Part shown: piece after piece, positions 10,553 through 21,929 of the stretch
Numbering within the stretch: the stretch's first letter is position 1
How the letters are laid out: each line of letters opens with the position of its first letter
Assembly (NCBI GenBank): GCA_030272155.1
Contig: CP126194.1
Span: 7,423,001-7,487,000, forward strand
Source of the DNA: Tetradesmus obliquus
Lineage: Eukaryota > Chlorophyta > Chlorophyceae > Sphaeropleales > Scenedesmaceae
Length of the DNA stretch: 64,000 bases
Direction of reading: 5' to 3'
Position numbers and translations under genes: made by a program
Notes under the pieces: model-generated
The model's database searches: none
What the model was told of the DNA's origin: nothing
Seen by the model: only the letters and a program-made list of their open reading frames with translations

Positions 10553-11859
10553 CGGCAATTTGTTACAAGCGCACCACCCCTGAAGCAGCTTGTGCAGCTG
10601 CTGTTGCACGAGGGTTGACAAGCGAAGTTGAGTGCACAGAGTGGAAGAGTGACAATGGGCCTGTTGATCAGCAGCTGGTGTGGAGTCAATGAGTGCGTTC
10701 AGTTGGTCAGTGAGCGGCACTGTGCATATAGCAGGATGTGTCAATGGCGATACTGCCTGCGGCTTGTCCGATGGTGTGGGGCTGCTGCGCATGCAGTTGC
10801 ATGCAGGTGCTGAGTCTGGCACGCAGTGTGCTACAGAGGATGATGGCAGTGCCTGATCTGCTGTGTGGAGTGATGGGGGTATTGCGGTCGCTGTGCTGTG
10901 CACAGCATGCGCTTGTGGTTGCGCTGGTGCCTGGCTGTGCTGCGGTGGCGTGGCATGACACGCGCACACGGCGGCTGTCTGAGAGTGTCAGCACCTGGCG
11001 GTGGTTGTGTTATGTATCATGGCCTGCTGCTGCAGTCATCCTGCAATACAGCTGGGCTGCTGCGCAGTGTCAGGTCTGGTGGGATGCATGTCTTGGGCTG
11101 CAGTTGGTGTTGCACGGTCACAGCGTGCGACCTGGCATTGTGGCTGGGTGAAGGATGCTGTCACAGGGCTGGTTGCAATTGCAATAGATGCCTTGCAGGC
11201 ATCTAGCTGGGTGTGTTTGTTGACACTGTTAACAGAGCGCAAGCAAGGCAAGCTGCGCAGCTGCATGCAGGTGGCAGGTGAAGTGATGTGGCGCTGCCGT
11301 GAGGCAGGTGCACATGCATGCCTAGCTGTTGCAAAGTCTCAATTACTGAGCGAGCACCTGTGCATTGGGCGTTCACCGCCAGCATGATGCACACACTGTG
11401 GCTGCACAGCTGCTAGCATGGTATGTCTGCAGTGTATTACAGTGGTACGCTGGTGCATGCGGCGTGTTTGGTTAGGCGCATAGCAACACGCACAGCACCG
11501 TTCTCAACTTCGCAGCGGCCTCAGCTGCACTTCAAATTTTTCGTGTGTTTACGCATCACCCGTCATGATCCCTGTCTGCCTTATGGCAGTGCCCTCTGGG
11601 TGCAAGTGGCACAGAGTTGTCAATGACAACTTGTCATGTCATGAGCATGTAACGAAATTTGAAATTGCAGCAGAAGTTCATCACATGCACCGACGACGTT
11701 GCATACCGTTTTGCTTACTTTTTCGACCCGCTGAATCTGCAGCAAATGTCCGTGCTGTGACTCCACGACCGTCCATCACCTTGGACGGGATTTTCGTTTG
11801 CCACAACTCGCACCATCGTAAATACTTTGATCAGCTTCATGCTGCTGTCGAATTGTGTA
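10553..11859. other. Intergenic stretch
   Basis: Only short or overlapping frames of ordinary composition; no domain recognised. Confidence 0.5.
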
Positions 11860-13888
11860 ATGGATTTCAACGAGAAGATACACGCGCTTGAAGTGCAAGA
11901 AGCAGAGGTGAACACCGGGAGAGGTGCTGTTGTTCAGGCAGCTGCACGTGTGAAAGCTGCCTCAGTGGCCAATCAACTGCGTTTTATTTGGACTGGTGTT
12001 TCGGACCTTGGCATGTATCTCGTATGCTTGCTTTCGCCTGGCCCTCCTGCTGTTGCTGGTGCTGCTGCTGTTCTGTGAATACTGTTGGGGCCCCGGGACA
12101 GCCATGAGTTAGAACACCCTGCCCTTCATCATGTGCGTGCTATTGATATTCCACCATGCTGCCCCACCAACCACAGGAAGCAACCATGCTAGCCCTCTTC
12201 GTCGCCTTAGAGCACCCAGCACTCAGCAGCAGGCCCCAGGTGCTGTGTGCAGCAGCGCGTTCCTGCAAGGCCTGGAGGCAGGCAGTACAGCAGTGCGACG
12301 TGCGCAACACAGCTGTTGTGTTCAACCATAAGAAGCTGCTGCAGCAGCTGCACAGCTTTGTGCTGTGGCTGCCCAAGCATGCAGCGCTTGTCAAGAGCAT
12401 CACAGCCATAGCTGATTTGGCCAGCTAGATCCATTGGAGCCCAGAGGAGCCATGGCAGTCTCAACTTCAGGCAGCCCAGCAGCTGCTGCAGCAGGCCCTG
12501 CAGGCAGCAGCAGGACAGGGAGATGCAGGCACAGCAGCTGCAGCCAGTGCTGCTGCCCTGCCGGCAAGCAGTGGTGCAGGTTTGAACAACAGCACACAGC
12601 AGCAGCAGCAGCACAATTGGCGCCTTGCCAGCGTCACCTGCGACCTGCCAGGGGCGCCAGGGCTGCTGCATGTGCTGCCAGGCCACAGCCTCACACATCT
12701 GGACCTAGACCTGCAGCCCAACAGAGACGCTGAGTGGCCATCAGCAGAGCTCAGCCAGCTGGCGCGCCTCAGCAGCCTGCAGCAGCTGGACCTTCGCAGC
12801 AGTTTCTGCCAGGAGCACGGTTTCAAGGTGCCGGACGGCTGCCTGTCCGCCGTTGCACAGCTCAGCCAGCTGACATCACTCCAGTTGACAGGCAGTTGGG
12901 GAGGGCTGGGTGGGCAGCTGCAGCCACTGCCGTTGCGTCGGCTAGAGGTAGATGTCTCGGAACTCTGCAGCTGGACCTCGGACATGCCCAGCCTGGCACA
13001 CCTGACACGGTTGACCGAGCTGTCGGATACATGGGGCATATTTGAAGTTGCGGCCCTGCCGGCGCAGTTGCAGACCTTGCGTCGGAGCTACTGCAAAGAT
13101 GTCGCGCCTGTGCTGCACTGCAGCAGCTGCAGCGCCTCGAGTGTTGTCCTGCTTTCGTGCAGCAGCATCAGCTGCTGGAGCTGGCCCAGCACCCAGCACT
13201 GCAGGTGCTGCACCTTGACTATGATAAAGAAAAGGCTGCAGCAGCTCACGCACCTGCATGGGCACTGCTACCACAGCTGCGTGGACTGAATGTGTGGTCA
13301 TTGCAGAAGGCACCCGACAAGCAGCACATGACAGCCATCCTAGCTGCTGCAGCAGCAGCCCCGCAGCTCACCAGCCTGGTGTTGAGCTTCTCATGTGCGA
13401 GGTCTGCGCTGTCACAGCAGCATGTCATGCCGCTTTGTGGCAGTTTGACGGGCCTGAAGGGGCTCAAGGAGCTCACCTTGCGGGCGACATGGCTGGTGCC
13501 TGGTGATGCGCTGGCGCTGACGGCGCTCACTGGCCTCACACGGCTGATGTTGATAAACCTGGGCGATGCGGTGGGCGATGCAGCAGCAGTTGCACTTGCG
13601 CGCAACCTGACGCGCCTTGAGCACTTGGATTTGCGGAGGTGCAGTTTGGACTTGGGCAGCATATCGGTCATGGCTGCTGTGGGCCAGCTGAAGCAGCTGG
13701 AGTGCTTGTGGTTGCCAGGCAATGATGGGCTGACGCAGCAGGGCCTGATGCAGCTGACAGGGCTGCCACGCCTGCGGGATCTGGATGTGAACTCCAAGGA
13801 GCAGGTGACTGCTGAGGTGTTGGATGAGTTCTGGGCAGCAGTGCGGCAGCAGCAGCAGTTGCAATCACTGCCTTTCGGCAGCTGTTGA
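11860..13888 (+). pseudogene. F-box-like/LRR family copy 4, nonsense codon and frameshift
   Basis: Exon 1 is 11860-11907 (MDFNEKIHALEVQEAE, donor GTGAAC). Exon 2 begins at 12177 after CCACAG and joins in phase. It reads EATMLALFVALEHPALSS, then KAWRQAVQQC and LLQQLHSFVLWLPKHAALV, to an in-frame TAG at 12426-12428. Beyond that stop the same frame continues unbroken through the Ala/Gln linker (12582 on) and the first LRRs, to a one-base type frameshift near 13100-13120. The remaining LRRs run in another frame to the TGA at 13886-13888. The conserved EVQEAE exon 1 shared with copy 2 supports the two-exon structure. Two independent lesions make a pseudogene likely. Its C-terminal LRRs match copy 3 (QQGLMQLTGLPRLRDLDV). 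Confidence 0.65.
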
Positions 13889-14750
13889 GCATGTATTGCT
13901 TAAGCATACTCCTGTTTCGGCCTCGCAGGCAGACGTTCCTCATCCTGTGTGTGTTTCGTTCTTTTCTCAGCTTCATGTGCTGCATGCGTTGCTTGGTACT
14001 CAATTCCTTTTCTCTGCTGGCGGTGTGATGCCTTGTGACCTGCCAAAATGTGGTTTCTCTTTGTTTAATTCCTCAACCTGCGTAACTTTCCATGTCCTAG
14101 AGTAAACTTGCGTGGTTAACTGTGGGCGTGGCTTCAACATGGGTGTACACGTGTGAGGCTGTGGCGCGTGCCGCTGCCACTGGCACATGCATGCACAGTC
14201 CTCGGTGCGTGTAAGGTGATTTACACCTGCATTGCAAAGCACATTGGCGCATGTATGTAACAAGAGATGACATCAAGCATGTCTCATGACACCTCACGCA
14301 GCGGCTGAGTCGAGGCTGCTGATGTTGCCACTTGTGCTGCTGCTGCTGCAGCTGGGTACGTAACCACCACGTGTATGCTGCCACGTACATGCTGCCATGC
14401 AGACTGCTTCTGCATCTAATGTAAAGAATCCAAATCGATGCTGTTAAGACCGGCTGGTGCGTTCATGGCGCCGTGATCGTGCCTGCCTGTCGCCTGTTAC
14501 GCAGCGGTTTCGTAGGTGAATTACCCGATCGATCTGCTTCGGCAATCCAAACAGATGGAGTGACTCCATTGGAGTCAGAATATTCTATGTCAAATCTATG
14601 AACATAATTGCACAGTTCAGTGCCTGGATTACGCAGTAGTCAAGTCTTGGCGGGCGATGAAGTGTACCGCCACAACCCAACTCATAGGCAAGCAAACACA
14701 GCAGACACAGAACTGAAACCTTGAGAAGGAGTTGTTCGATCTATTACACC
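13889..14750. other. Intergenic stretch
   Basis: No coding signal recognised. It must contain the promoter of the secreted-protein gene at 14751. Confidence 0.5.
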
Positions 14751-17031
14751 ATGAAGGCACAATGCTGGATGTGCATCGTGCTGCTCAGCGCTGTTGCTGT
14801 CTGTGCAGCATCAGGTACAGCTGCAGCACCAGCAGCAGCAGTAGTCACAGATAAACAAACAAACGCGCAGAACATGGTGGACAAACACAACAGTACAATC
14901 CCAGAGTCAGCTGCCTCTGCTTCGGCACGTCAACAGGCTTCCAAGCTTGCAGTAAATGCAACAGCGCCTGCCCCAACTCCAGCAGAACACCGGCCAGCAA
15001 GGAGAGCAGCAGCAGGGGATGCACACCATCCTGGCACCGTAAACAAGGCTAGAGCTGCTAGGGTATTGCGTAACAGGCGGTTAGGCCAGGCAGCAGCAAG
15101 GCGAGCTGGCTTGAGGCGTGGTGGGGGCAGGCAGTTGGGCCAACGCCATCATGCCAGGTCAGCAATGCAGCAGCACGAGATCAATAGAATAGCTGCTGGT
15201 GATGCTGTACGCGCCCATGCAGCTGCAACAGCAGCACCAGCAGCAGCTGGTGCATCTGCTCCGTCAGCTGGCACCAGCAGCGGCAGCAGGATCACCTCCA
15301 CTAGCACCTCAGCAGCAGCAGCAGGGCAGCAGCCAGCACGCGAGCCAGACAGCAGCAAGCTGCAGCAGCAAAAGTACTTCACCATCACTGACCTCACCGG
15401 CAGCAGGGCAATTGAAATCGGCAAAACGCTGATGTGGCGCGAGGGCCAGCTGCTGAGGCCTGCTGCTGACTCAGCATCCGGCCCAGCTGACTGGCAGCTG
15501 GTCAAAGTTGAGGCCAGAGGTGAACAGCACAGCAGCAGCGGCAGCGAGCTGGCCTGGGTGACGGCGTGCGGCTACCTGCAGTGGAGCAAGAGCAGACGGG
15601 AGGTGCAATTCACAGCGGAGGTGGACGGCTGCTCGGTGAGCTGCGCTGGGCGATTGATTGGACCTGGATGGCTAGCCCTGTCTCTAAACAACAGAAGCTT
15701 GCAGCGAAGATATGCAAGCCTGCAACGGACGCTGTTCCTCAGCTGCTTAATTAGTGCTCAGCAGAGGGCATCACGCCACAGGGTCAGCATGAGCTGTTTT
15801 GGGGGCAGAACGCTGGTGAAATTTTGCCCGCCATAGACTGGTGTGTGACTTGCTCATTCCATGTGTTGGCTGCATGCAGGAGGTCATCAACTATGCTGCC
15901 AGGCGCAGGGATGACCCCGACTATCCCACCCAGTTTGGACTTCTGTTGATCACTGTTGCTGTTGGTGAGGGCTGCATCTGCTCAGCATGCTGGGCGACTG
16001 ACAGGCTGTAGATATAGTTCTGACATGTGGCAACCATTCGCACCCTTTTGTCAAGCTTTTGACATGCCCACTGCAACACCTTAGCCAGTGGAAGAGGCTG
16101 TAAGCAGGTGATGAGCTCTGCTTGTCTGCACACTGCCACACTCATGCACGCAGCGCAGCACAGTGAGCATGTGCATTGCTGGCTTTGACTGTTGCTGCTG
16201 CTGCTGCCGTTGCCTTTGCCGCGTGATGCTGCAGACAACTGTGTGTACTCACACTGCGAGCAGGCAGGGTGTGGTAGCGCCTGCAAATGCGTCAGCAAGC
16301 AGACTGGCAAATGCAGCTGCGGCGACAGCACTCAGACTGGCTTTGCGCCTTACTACAGCTGGCCACAGAACAGGCAGTCATGTGCTCATACCAACATCTC
16401 CGTGGTAGCTGACAGCAGCAGCAGAAGCAGCGGGGATGGCAGCAGCAGAGAGGAGTCAGCCACATTGTTTGAGGCGCGGCGGGGCAGCGGCAAAATAGTG
16501 GTGAGCTAGCACGAGTGTGCTTATTGCAGTGTGACTCTGTACTCACTGCGTATGGATGTGACTGCTGGCACAGCAGTCATGCAAACCAAAGGCAGCAGCA
16601 GTGCTGGTGGTGATAGGAAGCTGCTTGTGGATTGCACCTTTGACTGTGCTCTGCTGGCGAGGCGCCCCGATCCACCAACTTCATCTGGCGATTCCGACTT
16701 TGCAGTGTCTGCTTGTGCTGTCCTGCAGGTGCCCATCAGGTTTGGCAACACTGCCAACTGCCTGCCACCACTGGCCAGCCGCCGGCTGCAAGTTCACAGC
16801 GTGAAGTGCACAAAAACCAGCAGCAAAGCAGACAACAGCAGGCAAGCACTGCCTGCAAAGCCAGCTGCAGCAGCAGCACAGGCTGGCAGCCTGCAGGGTG
16901 GCTGCAACAGGGCGGATGGTACGTATCTGGTGGTTGTCGGGGTACCAAAAGCAGCAGGGCAGTACAGCTGCAGCGTCACTTTTAATGACGACTGGGAGGA
17001 CCGCCTGCTGGCAGAACTGAGAGTGATATAA
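14751..17031 (+). CDS. Secreted protein of unknown function, Cys-rich segment
   Basis: The ATG at 14751 starts a clear signal peptide (MKAQCWMCIVLLSAVAVCAASG). Exons that join in phase are 14751-15635 (Ala/Gln/Arg-rich, then a globular part starting KYFTITDLTGSRAIEIGKTL), 15880-15964 (EVINYAARRRDDPDYPTQF) and 16235-16500. The third carries a cysteine-rich module (DNCVYSHCEQAGCGSACKCV and more Cys). A last coding block at about 16530-17031 (VTLYSLRMDVTAGTAV ... DDWEDRLLAELRVI) is clearly open. However, the only good acceptor, at 16529, joins it out of frame by one base to the donor at 16500, and the implied intron would be only 29 bases. The last exon therefore has an unresolved boundary or a frameshift. 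No family recognised; location is probably the wall or extracellular space. Confidence 0.55.
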
Positions 17032-18775
17032 CATTATAACACAGTGACTGTGACAGTAAGTGTTTGCGTGTGAACACCATCAAACCAGCTAAGGGGGGGT
17101 GGATACCGAACACCGCTGCGGGAAACGGCCGTGCTGTCAAGTGATGGGATTATCTTCAACTATGGTGCAGTTGCAACAGCAACATGCCGTGTGATGACCA
17201 AACCAAGGGAGCTTAGTTGGGATGTGATTGAGTGCCAGCAGAACCCAATCAGCACCAAGATTGAGCAAGAGCCTGGTCCTTGCGTAGTGGTAGGCTGCTA
17301 CCAGTGCGCTGTGCGGCCCATTTATCTTGTCCGGTTGGTGGTGGGGATGTGATGTGTTGTTGTGCTGTGATCCCAGATCAGAACATTGGAAAGACGATGC
17401 CACCACAGTGGTTGCTGGTGCTATGCAGCGTGGCTGCTGGTGTGCAGAAAGGGAACAGGTATGTGGTTGCTGGAACTGCTTACGTAACCACCAGTATACT
17501 GGCGGGGGTTCAATTCATCTTGGGGGTGGGTTGCGCATGCAGGCCTGGCGGTGGGTGCTTGCTGCAACACCTGGTGGCAAGTTGCGGCTCAGGCATTATA
17601 TCAGAACACATAAGAAGCAAGCAGAAGACAGCCGGGCAACTGCGTGTGTGCGAGGTTCTAACCAGTGTTTGGCAGGGAGAACATGTTGGCGCAGTGATTT
17701 CAGTGTGCCTGATACCATTGCAGTGGCCAGTGCGCAGTGCGGCCCGTTGTTGTTAGGGTGTTTTCAACAAACCGTGTTGGTGTTACTGCTGGCCGTGTGC
17801 GGCACCCTATGCTGCATTGGAGCCAGGAGGCATGGGCAACGCTGCTGCAGTCTGCTTCGGCTGTGAGATGCGTCTGCAGGACTGCTGATGTGGCGTGTCT
17901 GCTGTCCGTGTTGCACAGGAGTTGTTTTCAGGTGGCAGTCACGCCACCAGTCATGCATTGTCAGCATGCCAAGCTGAGAAACTGTTGCACTGCATCTAGA
18001 GGCACTGGTATGTGCAGGTGTGCCACAGTCAAGTGTGCACTGTGGTTTCATGTAGCCGGCAACAGAGACAGTCCCAGCCAGGTGTGCAGCCGCTGCCTGC
18101 GGCAGGCAGCGCCGCTGCAGCCGGGCTGCAGGCAGGGCATGCATTGAGTGTTGTCTGTGCTGATCCTGCAGCCGGCTAGCAGGCGCATGGGTCTCAAAGG
18201 AAGCTCCGCTGACTCAGTGATCATGAGCCAGTGACTGGCTGAGGCTGATGAGGGAGAGGTGTCACTGCGGCAGTGCAGCACTGCTGTCACCACGTGACTG
18301 CTTGTAGCATGCCACCAGTCACACTTAGAGGCGTGCTTGTTTCATCAGATACAAATTGTAATGTTCACGCAGCTTGATTTGTGTAAAGGAGCACTGAGTT
18401 GGCCAGTGTGAATGTAAAGTTTCCCGCCGAAATTCGTGTAGGGTGCAGCTAAAGTGAAGCTGCTGGACACCTGGTCCATGCGAGTTATCGACAAGCTTCT
18501 TTGCTTGCAACTTTTGGTGATGCAAACGAAGCTGGCGTGATTGCTGACATAATCTGTTGTGCATGTGTGGCCGGTGATTTGATTATGCTGTCCCGTTGTT
18601 ACCCGTAGGTGGGTATCGCTGAAGCCTGTTCAAGATGACGGTTCATCACGCGATCAAGTCGGACTGAATGAACCATCAGTACACGCCTCGCCCTTTTCAC
18701 TTGCCTACTAACTCGGCTGTGTCGGTGTGAACGGAGGTTGTTTGTCTACCCGTGGGCATCTCTGCTGAGCCTATC
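17032..18775. other. Intergenic stretch with one weak coding candidate
   Basis: A plus-strand frame from about 17540 to 17866 follows an acceptor-like CATGCAG. It reads AWRWVLAATPGGKLRLRHYI and ends with a hydrophobic helix (TVLVLLLAVCGTLCCIG) and a basic tail. No start, partner exon or homologue was recognised, so I do not call it a gene. The rest shows nothing I can name. Confidence 0.3.
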
Positions 18776-20879
18776 ATGCACACCACGGAGCGAGCAAGGA
18801 GATGCACCGATGTTACCCCGCTCCTGCAAGATGGCGCCCTGCCCCTGCAGCTGGTGCTGCAGCATGCCTCTGATGGCTTTGAGCAGCGCCCACAGAACAT
18901 CTGCTCGCTCATTTGTAGCAGCAAGTCCGTTCGTAAAGCTCTGCTGCAGCACTGCGCGGGCATGGTGCCTGTTGGCTTGACAGGCAGCAGTGCCAGTGGC
19001 TGTCACAGTATGGACTGCTGGCCAAGGAGCTGCATGTTACTCTGCCATCACAGGCAGACCAGCAGCAGGTACGCAGCAGCAAATAGAAAGTAGTAGAAGC
19101 CACATGGAGGACTAGCTGACACCACAACAGCCCTTGCACATAAACAGTGCCGAACAATGCTGCAGGGCAGCTCACAATGTCAGTTGACTGGCGCCGCATG
19201 TTAGCACAACAACCCTGCCTTGGGCCGCTCCTGCAGCCATTGCTGTCAAACCCAGTCACCATGCACAAGTGACCATGCCTATTGCCTTCCAGTTTCAGTT
19301 CCCTAGCATCAAGGATTCACCATTGCTTGTGCCAAATATTCCCTCTCTTCTGCAGAACGAGATGGCAGTCGCAGCAGCTCTCCACAAGGCAGCCAAGGCA
19401 GCAGCAGGCGGCGCCCTGCGCCTGCAGTCCTACATCAGCGCAACAGCCACCCCAGCAGCGGGCGCAGTACTCAGCCAGCTGTCCAACAGCAGCCTGCGGG
19501 AGGTCCAACTGTCATTCCCCAAGCACCTGGGCCAGCAGGGCAGCAGCAACCTGGCCTTCGCACTGCAGAAGCTGCCAAACCTGTCCTCACTCGCGCTCAA
19601 GGGTGCAGCAGTAACGCCGCTGCTGCCAGCTGTCCGCAGCCTGCAGGAGCTGACGGAACTAGAGCTGGAAGTGGAAGCAGGCAGCTTGGGGCAGCTGCCT
19701 GCTGTTCTGCCGGTGCAGCTGCGCAGCTTGACTGTGAGCGTGCAGGCCGCGCCAGGCAGCAGCAGCAGCAGCCAGCAGCTGCGCACGCAGCCGCTGCAGC
19801 TAGCACATCTCACAGCACTGGAGGAGTTGTATTCTAACGACAGCGAGACCTTGCAGCGGTTGGTGGTGCAGCAGCAGGATCAGCTGCCGGCTGGGCTGCT
19901 GCGGGTGAAGCTTGGCAGCTGCCCCTGCCAGCCGCTGCTGCAGCTGCGCAGCTTGCAGGAAATGGACTTGCAGGACAGCACGCTGACATCCTGGGATCTG
20001 TTCAGGATCAGCACCACACTCGCCAGTTTGAGCTCAGTGGCACTGCAGTACTCAGCAAAAGGAGCAGCAGCGGCAGCAGCACCGCGCTGGCATATGCTGC
20101 CGCTTGAGCACCTGGAGGTCACAGCAGCAGAGGCGATAGCGCCAGTGGTGTGCACGCAGCTTGCTGCACTCAGCAGCCGCTTGAGGGCCCTGAAGCTGCA
20201 TGCCTTCACACACAACGCAGCACCGCGGCTGGAAGACCAGCAGCAGCAGCAGGTGACAGCTGCGCAGCTGGCTGATGCCCTGCAGCAGCTGACAGCGCTC
20301 GAGGGGCTGGCACTGCATGGAAACCTGGTGGACTGGTCCGCCGACAGCAGCAGCAGCAGCAGCAGCAGCAGCATCTCCGCGCAGCAAGCCGCAATGTATC
20401 CGGAGGCAGCGGCAGCAGCCAAGGAGCGCGCCCAGCTCGCCAACATGCGCTCGCTCGTGGCTGCAAGTGCCAGCTTGCCTCGCCTGGTGTGCCTCGCTGT
20501 GTCTGAGGTGCCGCTGGGGCCAGCTGCACTTGGATTGGGGGCAACAGCGCAGCAGCTGGCAAGCCTTTGTTTAGGAGAGTGCCAGCTGACAGATGTGGAG
20601 CTAAACTACATCCTGCTACGCCAGACTTCTCTGCAGAGGTTGTCAATCATTGATGAGCCGGAAGTGACAGACAGCATCCTGCCTGTGATCGGCCACGGTA
20701 TGCAGCAACTGCAGGTGCTGTCGCTGCATAGCTGCGGCATGATCAGTGGAGAAGGGCTGGGCTGCCTGGCAGGCATGCAGCAGCTGACGCAGCTGTATGT
20801 GGGTGAGACGGGCGTCAATGAGGATGAGGCGCGGTGGCTGCAGCAGCGTATGCAGGGCAGGCTGCAGGTGCTGCTGTAG
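18776..20879 (+). CDS. Leucine-rich-repeat protein with F-box-like N-terminus, second type
   Basis: Exon 1 runs from an ATG at 18776 (MHTTERARRC) through an F-box-like block (ALPLQLVLQHASDGFEQRPQ, NICSLICSSKSVRKALL). It continues to QWLSQYGLLAKELHVTLPSQ and the donor at 19069. The two halves of this exon lie in different frames, with a shift near 18955-18975. Exon 2, 19356-20879, joins the second half in phase and is one open frame of about 508 residues. It carries LRRs (LREVQLSFPKHLG, LTELELEVEAGSLG, LEGLALHGNLVDW), a polySer run and a final repeat (LQVLSLHSCGMISGEGLGCL) ending at a TAG. An F-box/LRR role in ubiquitin ligase targeting is inference. A start within exon 2 (ATG at 19365) is an alternative if exon 1 is truly broken. 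Confidence 0.6.
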
Positions 20880-20997
20880 GGACTGCGTTGTCTGTTTTCT
20901 TTATGTGTGTTCAGACTAGGCGTGTCAGTATCACCAGGTTCCATTTTGAAGGGGCTTAGTGATGCTGGTATGTAGCTAGCTGAGGCTATTGTTCGGC

Positions 20998-21002
20998 TGT
21001 AA
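20998..21002 (+). terminator. TGTAA polyadenylation-type motif
   Basis: Lies about 120 bases after the LRR stop at 20879. TGTAA is the usual green-algal poly(A) signal; a five-base match alone is weak. Confidence 0.35.
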
Positions 21003-21186
21003 AGCAGCAACAGACCCATGGAAAGTTGGGGCTAACAGTCAGAAGTGGTGCTTTCCTGTTGAAGATTGATCATAAAGCGCTTGGTTGAGCTCTCCTGTGC
21101 TTGATGGGTTGTCTACCAGGATGGCTTTTGGCATTGCTGTCTTTGCTGAACATAACATATTCTCTTCTTCTTTGTGATCATCAGTA

Positions 21187-21769
21187 GCGAGGGGCTGTAC
21201 TGCCTGGCGGGCATGCAGCAGCTGACACAGCTGTACTTTGGGGATACTGTTGTGGACGAGGTTTCGGCGCTGTGGCTGCAGCAGCGTATGCAGTGCACAC
21301 TGCAATTGTTGCTGTAGTGAGCTTTGTGGGCTGTGCCTTTGTGTGCTGACGGGCATTAGCAGGTGTCAGTTTCAACTGGCTTGGGGATGCTGGTATGTAC
21401 AGCAGATGGCTTGGTTCGATTGTACAGAGCAGTAGACCCTTGGAATGTTGTGGCTGCCAGCTATGAGTGGTGCTTCTCTGTTTCAGGGTGTTTATGAACT
21501 CCAGTTTGGAAGCAGCGCTGTGACACTTTATAAATTGTCTACCAAGATGGCCTTTGGCAGCATCGCCTGTGCCGCCTTGAACTTCTATATTCTTTTCTGG
21601 ATGATTAGCGGGCTGATTCGATCATCGCTGAGTCAGCGGCACGGGGCTGTGCTGCCTGCAGGCCATGCAGCGGCTGGTGCACCTGTACAATGGTGAGACT
21701 GCTGTGGATGAGGATAAGGCACTGTGACTGCAGCAGCGGATGCGGGGCAGGCTGCGGGTAGTGCTTTAG
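21187..21769 (+). repeat. Decaying tandem copies of the last LRR module
   Basis: 21187-21317 and 21636-21769 repeat the final module of the LRR gene (20740-20879) with spacing of about 440 bp. The first copy still reads CLAGMQQLTQLYFGDTVVDE and ends in TAG. The second has an internal TGA at 21726-21728. Flanking sequence is duplicated as well (for example TTGTCTACCAGGATGGC near 21109 and its match near 21536), so the unit includes 3' noncoding DNA. Confidence 0.85.
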
Positions 21770-21929
21770 TGTGGTTGTCTGGCTGTGCCTGTGTCTGCAG
21801 ACTAGGTGTGTCAGGCCGCAGGTGCCGCCTATAGGTCGGTCTTGGCTGTGTTTGGGTAAGCAGACTAGGTTGGTCAGCTTGAAAAATGTTTTGTAAGTTG
21901 GCACTGACTTGGCTAGTGTAGCATTTTGG

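Noticed and set aside
17327-17866. Possible gene with a C-terminal membrane helix
   Set aside because: No start codon context, partner exon or homologue recognised; described only in the intergenic entry.
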